This document shows, in pieces, positions 56,901 through 63,966 of a DNA stretch of 64,000 nt. Numbering within the stretch: the first letter of the stretch is position 1; each line of letters starts with the position of its first letter. The notes below the pieces were generated by a model. The model worked only from the letters and a program-made list of their open reading frames with translations. It was not told where the DNA came from and made no database searches. The position numbers were made by a program, and so were the translations under genes. Origin of the DNA: Alkaliphilus metalliredigens QYMF (GTDB taxonomy: Bacteria > Bacillota > Clostridia > Peptostreptococcales > Natronincolaceae); contig NC_009633.1 in assembly GCF_000016985.1 (NCBI RefSeq), forward strand, positions 372,001-436,000, given 5' to 3'.

Positions 56901-57293
56901 ATGAAATCGGAAGAATGGAAAAAGGTGGAGGTTAAGCTTGAAAGCTTTTATACATCAGTGAAACTGGATTGTGATGGATATGAAGTCACATTAAAGTTAG
57001 AGAGGATGGGACAATTTAAAAATGTCATAGCCGTCTATGTAAATGGTTCTATAAAAGGAAAGTGGTATCTTGAAGATTGCGAGGAAAGGCGTAGGTTCTT
57101 CAAACCAACGACCAGGTCAATGTTCTCTCAAAAGGATAAAAAAGAAGCTTATAAGAAGTTATCAAAGAAGCTTCTTAAAGAGATGGAAGAAAGATTCAAG
57201 TATACTACTTATCAACCCTATTGGACTTCATTCAAGTCATTAAAGAGTCACTTGATTAAGAACAATAATGTGATTGAGTTAATAGCAAGTTAA
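56901..57293 (+). CDS. Prophage protein of unknown function
   Basis: 130 residues from ATG 56901 (GAGGAG site, frame opens at 56892). Beta-rich N-terminus (YEVTLKLERMGQFKNVIAVY) and basic helical C-terminus (KKEAYKKLSKKLLKEMEERF). No family recognised. Confidence 0.5.
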   Translation: MKSEEWKKVEVKLESFYTSVKLDCDGYEVTLKLERMGQFKNVIAVYVNGSIKGKWYLEDCEERRRFFKPTTRSMFSQKDKKEAYKKLSKKLLKEMEERFKYTTYQPYWTSFKSLKSHLIKNNNVIELIAS

Positions 57294-57325
57294 ACAAATT
57301 TATTTGAAAAATAAGGGGGATACAC

Positions 57326-57466
57326 ATGATATTAAAATTAAAATTTTGGATGAAATGTCTAAGGGTTGTATGGGATGAGAGAGAACACAGAACTTGCAGG
57401 AACAAGTTAAGAAGGCTAGCGAGGAAGTTTGAAAAGATAAGACAGGAAGTCGGGTTGGAAAAGTAA
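57326..57466 (+). CDS. Small basic prophage peptide, unknown
   Basis: 46 residues, ATG behind AAGGGGGAT. Begins MILKLKFWMKCLRVVW, then a basic helical tail (NKLRRLARKFEKIRQE). Could be a membrane-active peptide; not recognised. Confidence 0.45.
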   Translation: MILKLKFWMKCLRVVWDEREHRTCRNKLRRLARKFEKIRQEVGLEK

Positions 57467-57490
57467 TCATTAAGTGAAAGGAGAATGAAG

Positions 57491-57565
57491 ATGGATAAAT
57501 GCATAGACTGTCCATATGCTACAGAAGATGGGGATTGCACGCATGAAGGTGGTTACTGCCTATAA
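57491..57565 (+). CDS. Tiny cysteine-rich prophage peptide
   Basis: 24 residues, ATG behind AAAGGAG: MDKCIDCPYATEDGDCTHEG then GYCL. Four cysteines and one histidine in 24 residues suggest a zinc knuckle. Too short for family assignment. Confidence 0.45.
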   Translation: MDKCIDCPYATEDGDCTHEGGYCL

Positions 57566-57616
57566 TTTAGAAGAGAAGACTTCTAATTGAAACGGAAAAG
57601 CAAAGAGGTGATGAAA

Positions 57617-57898
57617 TTGGAGCTACTTGTAAAAGTTAAAAATCTGAAAGTAGGCGAAAAAATCACTATACAATTACAAAGTTGGATAGGTAGTGTAAGT
57701 GATGAAAAAGTAACTTATATGGGCGAAATAAGGCATCATGGCTATTACAAAAGAAAACAAGGAGGTTCTTGGGCGTTATCTCCTTGCGAAATTTATAATA
57801 TTCCATGTTACAAAATACAAGTAAAGCCATATAAAAAGAGAACGATATTTGAATTAGCGTTAAATGGTGATATAAAAGAGATTGAATTAGGATGGTAA
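57617..57898 (+). CDS. Small prophage protein, unknown
   Basis: 93 residues from TTG 57617, 6 bp after AGAGGTG (ATG 57611 is too close; frame opens at 57587). Beta-rich (LLVKVKNLKVGEKITIQLQS, CYKIQVKPYKKRTIFELAL). A GTCGCAT/ATGCGAC hairpin (57899-57923) follows the stop. Confidence 0.45.
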   Translation: MELLVKVKNLKVGEKITIQLQSWIGSVSDEKVTYMGEIRHHGYYKRKQGGSWALSPCEIYNIPCYKIQVKPYKKRTIFELALNGDIKEIELGW

Positions 57899-57941
57899 GT
57901 CGCATTTTTTTAGATTATGCGACATGAAAGGATGGATAAAA

Positions 57942-58280
57942 ATGTATGAGTTAAAATGTAACAAATGTAATAACGAATGGAAAACACACACAATATCTGA
58001 AACAACTAGATTTTTATGCGTTTGTTCAAAATGTGGAAGCACAGACGTAGAACCATTTATTAAAATGAAATGTATTAAAGGTTTTTCATTGGAAATGAGC
58101 GATGACAATGGGTTTACAATAGAAAATGAATATACAGCTATAGAAGAAGGTACTATTTGGAATATCCAGAAAGATTCATTTAGAGTTGTTGGTGGAGAAA
58201 TTAGACTAACTAATGATGAATTAGGGTGGTTAGAATTGTCGCAAGAAACACTTGAAGAAAATTTTGAAACTGTAAGTTAA
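57942..58280 (+). CDS. Zinc-ribbon prophage protein, unknown
   Basis: 112 residues from ATG 57942 (AAAGGATGG site). N-terminal zinc ribbon: CNKCNNEW then FLCVCSKCGS (two CxxC pairs). The rest is beta-rich and acidic (FTIENEYTAIEEGTIW). No family recognised. Confidence 0.5.
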   Translation: MYELKCNKCNNEWKTHTISETTRFLCVCSKCGSTDVEPFIKMKCIKGFSLEMSDDNGFTIENEYTAIEEGTIWNIQKDSFRVVGGEIRLTNDELGWLELSQETLEENFETVS

Positions 58281-58310
58281 GTCACATTGCAATAAAAAGG
58301 AGAAGCATAC

Positions 58311-58532
58311 ATGTCAGTCATAGTCGTTAAAAATAATATATTTAATGTGAATAAAATAGTAAATGTTCAAAGGCTACATATAACTGGCAGTAATCCATTT
58401 TATGAATTAGCTGTGAGTTGTATTGACAAGAAAATATATAGAGTGAGATATGAAATGCACGAGGAAGAACTACTAGAAGTTGATTTTGAAGATTTTAGAT
58501 ATAAACTTGATCAATTAACTTTATTTAGATAA
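58311..58532 (+). CDS. Small prophage protein, unknown
   Basis: 73 residues, ATG behind AAAAGGAGAAG. Beta-rich N-terminus (VIVVKNNIFNVNKIVNVQRL) and acidic helix (EEELLEVDFEDFRYKLDQL). No family recognised. Confidence 0.5.
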   Translation: MSVIVVKNNIFNVNKIVNVQRLHITGSNPFYELAVSCIDKKIYRVRYEMHEEELLEVDFEDFRYKLDQLTLFR

Positions 58533-58566
58533 ATAGGCAAGTTATCAACAAGAAAGGATGAAAAGC

Positions 58567-58683
58567 ATGACCAAAATAAAGGATGAATGTTTGTTTTGCA
58601 GTAAACGAATTTGTAACACAAGAATTGTTAGAACAGAAGAACCCCAATATGATGAAGTGGCTTGCTATCAACACATAGAATAG
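58567..58683 (+). CDS. Small cysteine-containing prophage peptide
   Basis: 38 residues, ATG behind AAAGGATG. Contains CLFCSKRIC and a late CYQH, a possible zinc site. Immediately followed by the next gene. Confidence 0.45.
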   Translation: MTKIKDECLFCSKRICNTRIVRTEEPQYDEVACYQHIE

Positions 58684-58701
58684 TTGGAAGGAGGCGAAAG
58701 T

Positions 58702-58920
58702 ATGTTTTTGAAAAAGATAAGACCCTTAAAAGCAATACCTATAAACAGAGAAGATAATCAGTTAGATCCAGATAATCTCGGATTATTAATGAGTTTAGCT
58801 CACTGGAGGGATTATGAGTACAAATATGGTAGCTTTAAAAAGGCAAAGAATATACAAAAATCTATAAGAAATATAATGGCTACCAAAAATGCTTATAGAA
58901 AATCCAAAAGTGGACATTAA
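58702..58920 (+). CDS. Small prophage protein, unknown
   Basis: 72 residues from ATG 58702 (GAAGGAGG site; frame opens at 58684). Basic C-terminus (KKAKNIQKSIRNIMATKNAY). No family recognised. Confidence 0.5.
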   Translation: MFLKKIRPLKAIPINREDNQLDPDNLGLLMSLAHWRDYEYKYGSFKKAKNIQKSIRNIMATKNAYRKSKSGH

Positions 58921-58938
58921 CGAAAGGGGTCCCAAGTG

Positions 58939-59118
58939 ATGAAACTTAAAGTTCTAGAAGAGATTGTGGACTTAACCAAAAGCATTATAAGAGATATTTC
59001 AGAACCCGATAAGGTATGCATATGTGCTAAAAGAATACAATTTTTAGCTGAAAAAGAAGCATTAGCAAAAGAAGATTATAAAAGGTATCTAGGAAGCGTC
59101 CTTGATCCTAGAGACTAA
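58939..59118 (+). CDS. Small helical prophage protein, unknown
   Basis: 59 residues from ATG 58939 (GAAAGGGG site). All-helical prediction (LEEIVDLTKSIIRDISEPDK, IQFLAEKEALAKEDYKRYLG). No family recognised. Confidence 0.45.
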   Translation: MKLKVLEEIVDLTKSIIRDISEPDKVCICAKRIQFLAEKEALAKEDYKRYLGSVLDPRD

Positions 59119-59160
59119 CTACTAAATGCTATTTGTAAGAAAAGGGGGATATTGCTTTTA

Positions 59161-59637
59161 ATGGTTATCATGGCTAGTACGAATACTACTGTAAAAGAAC
59201 ACCAGAAACAAAATGAAGAGCTATGGATGCAGATTGATAAGCTGAATTTGGAAAAAGATTTATTGAATAAAAACATAATTAACGAAAAAGAGCTCATCAA
59301 AGAACTTCAGGAACAAATAGAGAGATTAGAAGTAATTAGAGCTAAAGTAACGGCCTACAGCCCTAGTGATGATCGAAATGGAATAAATGCAGATGCTAAT
59401 CCCAGCATAACATCAACAGGAAAAACACCAGGTAAAATATATGCAGCAGCAGATCCCAAGCGCCTCCCTTATGGCACTAAGATATACATACCTAACTTTG
59501 GAGAAGTAGAGATTCAAGATACTGGGGGAGCTTTAAGAAATGATAAGAAAAATGTAAGGATAGACATATTCAAGGAGACTTATGAGGGTGCAATTGCATG
59601 GGGAATACAGGATTTAGATATTAGATTAGTATACTAA
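59161..59637 (+). CDS. 3D (Asp-box) domain protein with coiled coil, lysis-related
   Basis: 158 residues from ATG 59161; TTG 59152 is the other option behind AAGGGGG. An N-terminal coiled coil (about 8-58, for example EKELIKELQEQIERLEVIRA) leads to a 3D double-psi barrel (about 62-158): VTAYSP, then AAADPKRLPYGTKIYIP, IQDTGGALRNDKKNVRIDIF. The conserved aspartates resemble MltA and resuscitation factors, so lytic transglycosylase-like wall cleavage is plausible. No signal peptide. First gene of the lysis group. Confidence 0.75.
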   Translation: MVIMASTNTTVKEHQKQNEELWMQIDKLNLEKDLLNKNIINEKELIKELQEQIERLEVIRAKVTAYSPSDDRNGINADANPSITSTGKTPGKIYAAADPKRLPYGTKIYIPNFGEVEIQDTGGALRNDKKNVRIDIFKETYEGAIAWGIQDLDIRLVY

Positions 59638-59651
59638 GGGGGATAAGTAAA

Positions 59652-60377
59652 TTGAAATTACAAATAATGAAGTACACAATGAGAAGGTACGATACTACTA
59701 TTCATGTACTCGAAGTACCAAAACAAGGTGTTGTCATAATGCCTTGCTTGGGAGATAGAACAAAGCGACAACCGGTGCAACAGATAAGACATTCGTATTT
59801 TGAAGCTAACGGATACAAGAGAATCGGTGCAGTTAACGGTGGATTCTTTGATGGAAATAGAACGCTTCCTTACGGAATGTTCTACGTAGACTCTGGATTC
59901 CTGCTTTCTGAAAGCTGGGCAGGGGACGCATTTTTAGAGCTAGTTCACGAGAACGGTAAATTACACATTGATGATATTACAGCCAATCAACTGAAAACTA
60001 AGTATAAAAAAGCAAATTGGGCAATATCATTGTCATACAGCTTGGTAGTCGGTGGGAAAATGAACATTATGAAAGGTGACAAGTTTCCCTTTACAAACCA
60101 ATCACATCCCCGGACATTGATAGGTGACAATCAGGAAAATTATATATTCGTTGTAACAGAAGGTAGAATGACTAAAGAAAAAGGATTGACTGCTGTAGAG
60201 AGCGCAAGGGTAATGTTAGAACTCGGATGTAATACAGCTATTAATGCGGATGGCGGTGGAAGCTCCGCCATGGATGTAGAAGGCAAGATTCAAAACAAGT
60301 ACTATGACAACAGAGCTGTAGCGGATGGCATCTTGATCTATACAAAGGAGCCATATGAAATTACGGGAAAAAAGTAG
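59652..60377 (+). CDS. Phosphodiester glycosidase (NAGPA) domain protein, first half of a frameshift lysin
   Basis: 241 residues, TTG start behind AAGGGGGATAAG. NAGPA/DUF2233 fold: GAVNGGFFDGNRTLPYGMFY, RTLIGDNQENYIFVVTEGR, then the diagnostic INADGGGSSAMDVEGK near the C-terminus. These domains hydrolyse sugar phosphodiesters, possibly wall teichoic or N-acetylglucosamine-1-phosphodiester links. The frame ends TAG directly after the slippery run A AAA AAG. A -1 shift there leads into the amidase frame, giving a 507-residue fusion. Confidence 0.85.
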   Translation: MKLQIMKYTMRRYDTTIHVLEVPKQGVVIMPCLGDRTKRQPVQQIRHSYFEANGYKRIGAVNGGFFDGNRTLPYGMFYVDSGFLLSESWAGDAFLELVHENGKLHIDDITANQLKTKYKKANWAISLSYSLVVGGKMNIMKGDKFPFTNQSHPRTLIGDNQENYIFVVTEGRMTKEKGLTAVESARVMLELGCNTAINADGGGSSAMDVEGKIQNKYYDNRAVADGILIYTKEPYEITGKK

Positions 60378-60419
60378 ATAGCCCTCCATCTAACAAGTAC
60401 ATAGCATTAGATGCAGGGC
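60368..60419 (+). promoter_or_regulatory. Programmed -1 ribosomal frameshift signal
   Basis: Zero-frame codons GGA AAA AAG TAG contain the heptamer A AAA AAG at 60368-60374, then the stop. After a 6-nt spacer a stem forms between GCCCT-C-CATCTAA (60381-60393) and TTAGATG-C-AGGGC (60407-60419): 12 pairs with one C-C mismatch and a 13-nt loop. Slipping -1 gives AAA AAA GTA GAT, exactly the open amidase frame. Confidence 0.85.
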
Positions 60420-61174
60420 ATGGCGTAGACACATACCCACCGAATAAGGGCGTCCCTGGACTGCCAGAGTTTGCTTTCAATAGCGCAGTAGTAGGGATGG
60501 CGAAGGAATTAGCAGAACACAACGGCTTTAAAGTTGTATTAGTACAACCATTGAACGGGAAAGAGGTTCCCCTCTCACACCGAGTCGAAACGGCGAACGC
60601 TGAAAAAGTAGATTTATATCTATCCACTCACGCGGATGCAAGCGGTAACGCTGGAGTTAGAGGACATTGGTCCTTTTACTGGGGCACATCTGCAAACTCT
60701 AAAAAATTCGCTGAGATATGGAAAAAAAATGCAAAAGAGCTTCTAGAGAATCCATCGAGAGGCATAATAGGTAGTCAATTAAATCACTGGACAAATTTCT
60801 ATGTTTTACGAGCGACAAATATGCCAGCAAACTTGTCTGAAAATGGGTTCATGACAAACCCACTTGACAAAGAATTACTCCTTTCAAGTGCCTTCCGAAA
60901 GAATGCAGCACGGGCACAAATCAAAACGGCATGTGAGTTCTTTGGGCTACCTTTCAAAGATTTACACCAGGAGAAAAAAGAAGAACAAACTCTTGAAGAT
61001 AGGCATGAAGTTATTACTGAGTCCCTGAATGTTAGAAATGATGTAATGGGAACAATCATAGGTAAATTTAAAGCAGGGTATAAGGTTGACAAGTTGTTTG
61101 ATTTTGATGGTACCTGGTGGGTAGTGAGACGTGGAGAGTTGATTGGATTTGTTAATTCCAACTTCCTCAAATAA
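60374..61174 (+). CDS. N-acetylmuramoyl-L-alanine amidase (Amidase_3) with SH3 domain, second half of a frameshift lysin
   Basis: Reads as 266 residues from the -1 frame at 60374. No ATG, GTG or TTG occurs between the upstream stop in this frame (60356) and ATG 60497, and that ATG would drop the zinc ligand in ALDAGHG (H257 of the fusion). Amidase_3 residues: DAGHG, an early Glu in LPEFAFN, STHADA, and the catalytic Glu in LSENGFMTN. C-terminal bacterial SH3 (ESLNVRNDVMGTIIGKFKAG, WWVVRRGELIGFVNSNFLK) binds wall. A complete active enzyme therefore needs the frameshift. Confidence 0.85.
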   Translation, partial: VDSPPSNKYIALDAGHGVDTYPPNKGVPGLPEFAFNSAVVGMAKELAEHNGFKVVLVQPLNGKEVPLSHRVETANAEKVDLYLSTHADASGNAGVRGHWSFYWGTSANSKKFAEIWKKNAKELLENPSRGIIGSQLNHWTNFYVLRATNMPANLSENGFMTNPLDKELLLSSAFRKNAARAQIKTACEFFGLPFKDLHQEKKEEQTLEDRHEVITESLNVRNDVMGTIIGKFKAGYKVDKLFDFDGTWWVVRRGELIGFVNSNFLK

Positions 61175-61183
61175 AAAAATGTG

Positions 61184-61212
61184 TTGATATTTTAAGCCAA
61201 CTTAATTATGAT
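61184..61212 (+). promoter_or_regulatory. Promoter-like sequence upstream of mor
   Basis: TTGATA (61184-61189), 17 bp, TATGAT (61207-61212). The implied start near 61219 falls within the mor ribosome site, so it may be weak, leaderless or coincidental. Confidence 0.3.
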
Positions 61213-61227
61213 AAAGGTGGTGAGGTC

Positions 61228-61542
61228 ATGGAAAATTGGTTAGAAAAGATTACGATAGATGATTTGGATGAACCTTATTATACGATAGCAACCAAAATAG
61301 GATTCGAAGCTACATTAGAGTTAGCTAAGATGGTTCAAGGAAGTCAAATATATTTCCCTACGATTGTGAAGTCCTGTGACCCCAAGAGAAAAGAGCTCAT
61401 AAAAGAAGAATTTAATGGATATAATTATCGTGAGTTAGCTGCAAAGTACGGCTTTACTGAGAGATGGGTAAGGGAAATATGTTCGGAGTTGGTTAAAAAA
61501 GAAAGAAACAAACCGCATCACAGTCAACTGTCACTGTTCTGA
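61228..61542 (+). CDS. mor: Mor family middle transcription activator
   Basis: 104 residues, ATG behind AAAGGTGGTGAGG. Mor/C fold: dimerisation part (DEPYYTIATKIGFEATLELAKM, GSQIYFPTI) and C-terminal HTH (IKEEFNGYNYRELAAKYGFT, ERWVREICSELVKK). In Mu, Mor turns on the middle promoter leading to C and late genes. Here it lies after the lysis enzymes, not before, and coexists with a phage sigma factor. Confidence 0.88.
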   Translation: MENWLEKITIDDLDEPYYTIATKIGFEATLELAKMVQGSQIYFPTIVKSCDPKRKELIKEEFNGYNYRELAAKYGFTERWVREICSELVKKERNKPHHSQLSLF

Positions 61543-61587
61543 ATTCTTTGTTGAAGCCTTCAAAAGTAAATACTAGAAAATAAATGT

Positions 61588-61628
61588 AAAATCGTAGTGT
61601 GATAAAAAATCATACTACGATTTTTTTA
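61588..61628 (+). terminator. Terminator after mor
   Basis: AAATCGTAGT (61588-61597) pairs with ACTACGATTT (61614-61623), extended by TGAT/ATCA, followed by a T run. Confidence 0.85.
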
Positions 61629-61652
61629 TATTCAAAAAAAGGAGGGCGAATA

Positions 61653-62192
61653 ATGAGCGCAATTCAAACAGCACTAAGGGAAATTCTTGTCAGCGTGGCA
61701 ATTGGACTAATCGGGTTAGCAGGGGCATATGTAACATATTTTCTTAACAAAGCATCAAAGAAAATGCAGCTAGAAACAGAAAAGATTCAAGAGGAAAGTA
61801 AAAGAGAAGTATTACAGATGGCACTATGGCGTCTGGAAGATGTGGCAGAGAAAACCGTAACCAAAATTGAGGAAAAAACTGCAAAAGTACTTAGAGCAGC
61901 AGTAAAGTCTGGAAAGAAAGATAAGACTGAGCTTAGCGATTTAGCAATGCAAGCCTACAGTGAAATTCTGACGACTTTAGAACCAGAGTACAAACAAGCA
62001 ATTGAAGCAAGTTTAGGAGATGCACAAACCTATATCATGAACACAATTGAGGAAAAGGTAAAGAAAGTTAAAGCTACTAAAACTAATACGATTTTTCCTG
62101 AGGTGAAACTTAAAGCAAATGACATTGAGAACATAACAGCTAAAATACAAAAAGCTTTGAGTAATACTGAACGGCTGGGAACGAGGACATAG
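61653..62192 (+). CDS. Holin-like membrane protein with coiled coil
   Basis: 179 residues from ATG 61653 (AAAGGAGGG site; frame opens at 61599 in the terminator). One N-terminal membrane helix (about 10-32: ILVSVAIGLIGLAGAYVTYF), then a long amphipathic helical/coiled region. Similar single-helix plus coiled-coil proteins serve as holins of Firmicute phages (Phage_holin_6-like). Next to amidase and Mor, so it probably belongs to the lysis module. Confidence 0.65.
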   Translation: MSAIQTALREILVSVAIGLIGLAGAYVTYFLNKASKKMQLETEKIQEESKREVLQMALWRLEDVAEKTVTKIEEKTAKVLRAAVKSGKKDKTELSDLAMQAYSEILTTLEPEYKQAIEASLGDAQTYIMNTIEEKVKKVKATKTNTIFPEVKLKANDIENITAKIQKALSNTERLGTRT

Positions 62193-62193
62193 T

Positions 62194-62487
62194 ATGGAAC
62201 TTAATCTAAGCTGGGTCATACAAACTATAATAATGCTAGGACTAGGTACAATTGCATATTTCCTCAAAGAATTCAAAAAGAGCATTGATAAAAACATAAG
62301 TGAAACTAACTGGAAGACGAACAAAAACCAAGAAGATATTAAGGAATTGAAAGAAGAATTCAATGAACACAAAGTAAGAATTGCCAAGGAATATGTACAT
62401 AAAGATGATTTCATCAGGGCTATGTCTAACGTTGACAAGAAACTAGACAAAATACACGACGTGTTAGTTGTCAAAAGGAGTGTATGA
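62194..62487 (+). CDS. Membrane-anchored coiled-coil phage protein (Mu Gp25/DUF2730-like)
   Basis: 97 residues, ATG 1 bp after the previous stop. One membrane helix (about 8-25) and a coiled coil ending with EYVHKDDFIRAMSNVDKKLDKIHDVL. Order before the Gp26- and Gp27-type genes matches Mu gp25-26-27. Could also be a holin partner or spanin-like protein. Confidence 0.6.
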   Translation: MELNLSWVIQTIIMLGLGTIAYFLKEFKKSIDKNISETNWKTNKNQEDIKELKEEFNEHKVRIAKEYVHKDDFIRAMSNVDKKLDKIHDVLVVKRSV

Positions 62488-62488
62488 C

Positions 62489-62782
62489 GTGGAAGCACAA
62501 GTAATGAAAAATAAAATGTTAAGAGGTCAAGTTCTTAGGACACTAGCTCTTTTCTACCCCGATTCCGTCAGTGTGAATGGCATACGAAGCGCTCTCATTT
62601 CGAGAGGTGTTACATTTTCAGCAGACATGACAAAGATTCTACACTATTTAGAGGATAAGGAGTACATCACTGTTACGGCTATAAAGCTCTCTGAAATTAA
62701 AGATGATGATCAGGTGGAGTTGACGGCCAAGGGAGTTGATTTGATTGAAGAGACCATCGATGATCCTGGAGTTGAGCTGTAA
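62489..62782 (+). CDS. Winged-helix phage protein (Mu Gp26/ArsR-like)
   Basis: 97 residues from GTG 62489 (AAAGGAG site; the frame opens at TTG 62468). Winged helix: LRGQVLRTLALFYPDSVSVN, IRSALISRGVTFSADMTKIL, HYLEDKEYITV. Matches the small ArsR-like protein usually between DUF2730 and DUF3486 in Mu-like phages. Its stop overlaps the next ATG by 1 bp. Confidence 0.65.
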   Translation: MEAQVMKNKMLRGQVLRTLALFYPDSVSVNGIRSALISRGVTFSADMTKILHYLEDKEYITVTAIKLSEIKDDDQVELTAKGVDLIEETIDDPGVEL

Positions 62783-63348
62783 TGACTAAAGAAAGACAAA
62801 GAAACAGAATCAAGTCAAGGGTAGATGAATTACCAGAAGAGATAAGACAGTTATTAGACGATAGACTAGCTGATGTTAACTTTACTTATCATGAAATTGC
62901 GGATGAAATAACTGAATTAGGATATGAAATATCAAAATCCAGTGTTGGAAGATATGCATTGCGTCAAAATGCAGTTGTGCAAAGAATGAAGGAAGTAGCT
63001 GAACAAACAAGGATTATTGTAGATGCAGCTAAAAAGAACAACAATTTTGATGCCATTGGAGCAACAACTTCAATGTTGACTATTGGCCTAGCACAAAAGA
63101 TTGCTACAGCTCAAGAAGAAATAGAAAACATGCCAATTGAAAAAGCAGCAAGAATTGTTGTCGCATTAGAACGAAGTGCAGTGTATAAAGAGAAGTTTAA
63201 GCTACAGTACAGCAAAGGCATCAAAGATGCCATCACCGCTATCAAGATGGAACTACGGATAGAATTGGAGAATGATCCAGAGCTACTGATGAAACTATCT
63301 GAGAAAGTAGATTCCATATCCAAAAAGATGGAGGCGAAGAACAATTAA
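62782..63348 (+). CDS. DUF3486 family protein (Mu Gp27, small terminase-like)
   Basis: 188 residues. N-terminal HTH-like part (RVDELPEEIRQLLDDRLADV, TYHEIADEITELGYEISKSS, VGRYALRQ) then a long helical region. This is the DUF3486 family found directly before the large terminase in Mu-like phages; it probably recognises packaging sites. The large terminase would be next but a NusG-like gene comes first. Confidence 0.82.
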   Translation: MTKERQRNRIKSRVDELPEEIRQLLDDRLADVNFTYHEIADEITELGYEISKSSVGRYALRQNAVVQRMKEVAEQTRIIVDAAKKNNNFDAIGATTSMLTIGLAQKIATAQEEIENMPIEKAARIVVALERSAVYKEKFKLQYSKGIKDAITAIKMELRIELENDPELLMKLSEKVDSISKKMEAKNN

Positions 63349-63850
63349 AAAATGGTATGTAGTGCATGTAAAAAGCAATGAAGAAATGAAAGCAAAGAAG
63401 CTTGTGGAGAAAGAAATCGAAGATATCAAAGTGATCGTTCCACAAAGAATAATTCCTGAAAAAAGGCAAGGAGAGACCAGGCATGTTAAAAAGATATTGT
63501 TTACAGGCTATCTTTTTTTAAACGTAGAACTAGATGTAGATACATATTACAAATTGAAAAGGATACCAAGTATCCATAGGTTTTTAGGCCTTGAAAAGCC
63601 TGAGGCCATCCCCTTAGAAGAAATGCAAAGAGTATTGAGATTGTGCAATCAAGGAGAGCTCATAGGGTTATCCAAGGTAATTGTAAAAGAAGGGAATAAA
63701 GTACAGGTTGTGTCAGGACCTCTACTGGGCATGGAAGGGCATATCATTAAGGTTGATAAAAGAAAAGGCAGGGCTAAGGTTTGCTTATCTGTACTAGGTG
63801 ATGCAAAGACTGTGGATTTAGGCATAGAGATCATAAAGGTATCGGAATAA
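63344..63850 (+). CDS. NusG-like transcription antiterminator (LoaP/RfaH-type paralogue)
   Basis: 169 residues if begun at ATT 63344 (GGAGG at 63330-63334); GTG 63362 gives 163 residues but cuts into the family's first strand, which reads KKWYVVHVKSNEE across the ATT-GTG stretch. N-terminal NGN domain (GYLFLNVELDVDTYYKLKRI and SIHRFLGLEKPEAIP) and C-terminal KOW (GNKVQVVSGPLLGMEGHIIKV). Specialised NusG paralogues such as LoaP and RfaH allow polymerase to read through long operons; a role in the late operon is inferred. Confidence 0.8.
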   Translation: MKKWYVVHVKSNEEMKAKKLVEKEIEDIKVIVPQRIIPEKRQGETRHVKKILFTGYLFLNVELDVDTYYKLKRIPSIHRFLGLEKPEAIPLEEMQRVLRLCNQGELIGLSKVIVKEGNKVQVVSGPLLGMEGHIIKVDKRKGRAKVCLSVLGDAKTVDLGIEIIKVSE

Positions 63851-63966
63851 AACGAGTACATGTTGCGGCTGTGCTTGAGCATTTCGAGAACATAGGACGG
63901 CTCAAAATTGGTAACAAGCTTATCTATAAAGGCTGGTTATCAAATGGCGAAGCATGTCCTTTTTAA
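63847..63966 (+). CDS. Possible small protein with non-canonical ATA start
   Basis: Frame ATA AAA CGA overlapping the nusG-like stop, 39 codons: KRVHVAAVLEHFENIGRLKI then GNKLIYKGWLSNGEACPF. AAAGGT lies about 7 bp upstream. No ATG/GTG/TTG starts near the front, so the call depends on an ATA start. Codon pattern looks real, family unknown. Confidence 0.35.
   Translation: MKRVHVAAVLEHFENIGRLKIGNKLIYKGWLSNGEACPF

Noticed and set aside
60497-61174. Amidase as an independent gene from ATG 60497
   Set aside because: This start lacks a clear ribosome site and would remove DAGHG and the first Glu, both needed for zinc binding; the frameshift model explains the intact upstream frame.
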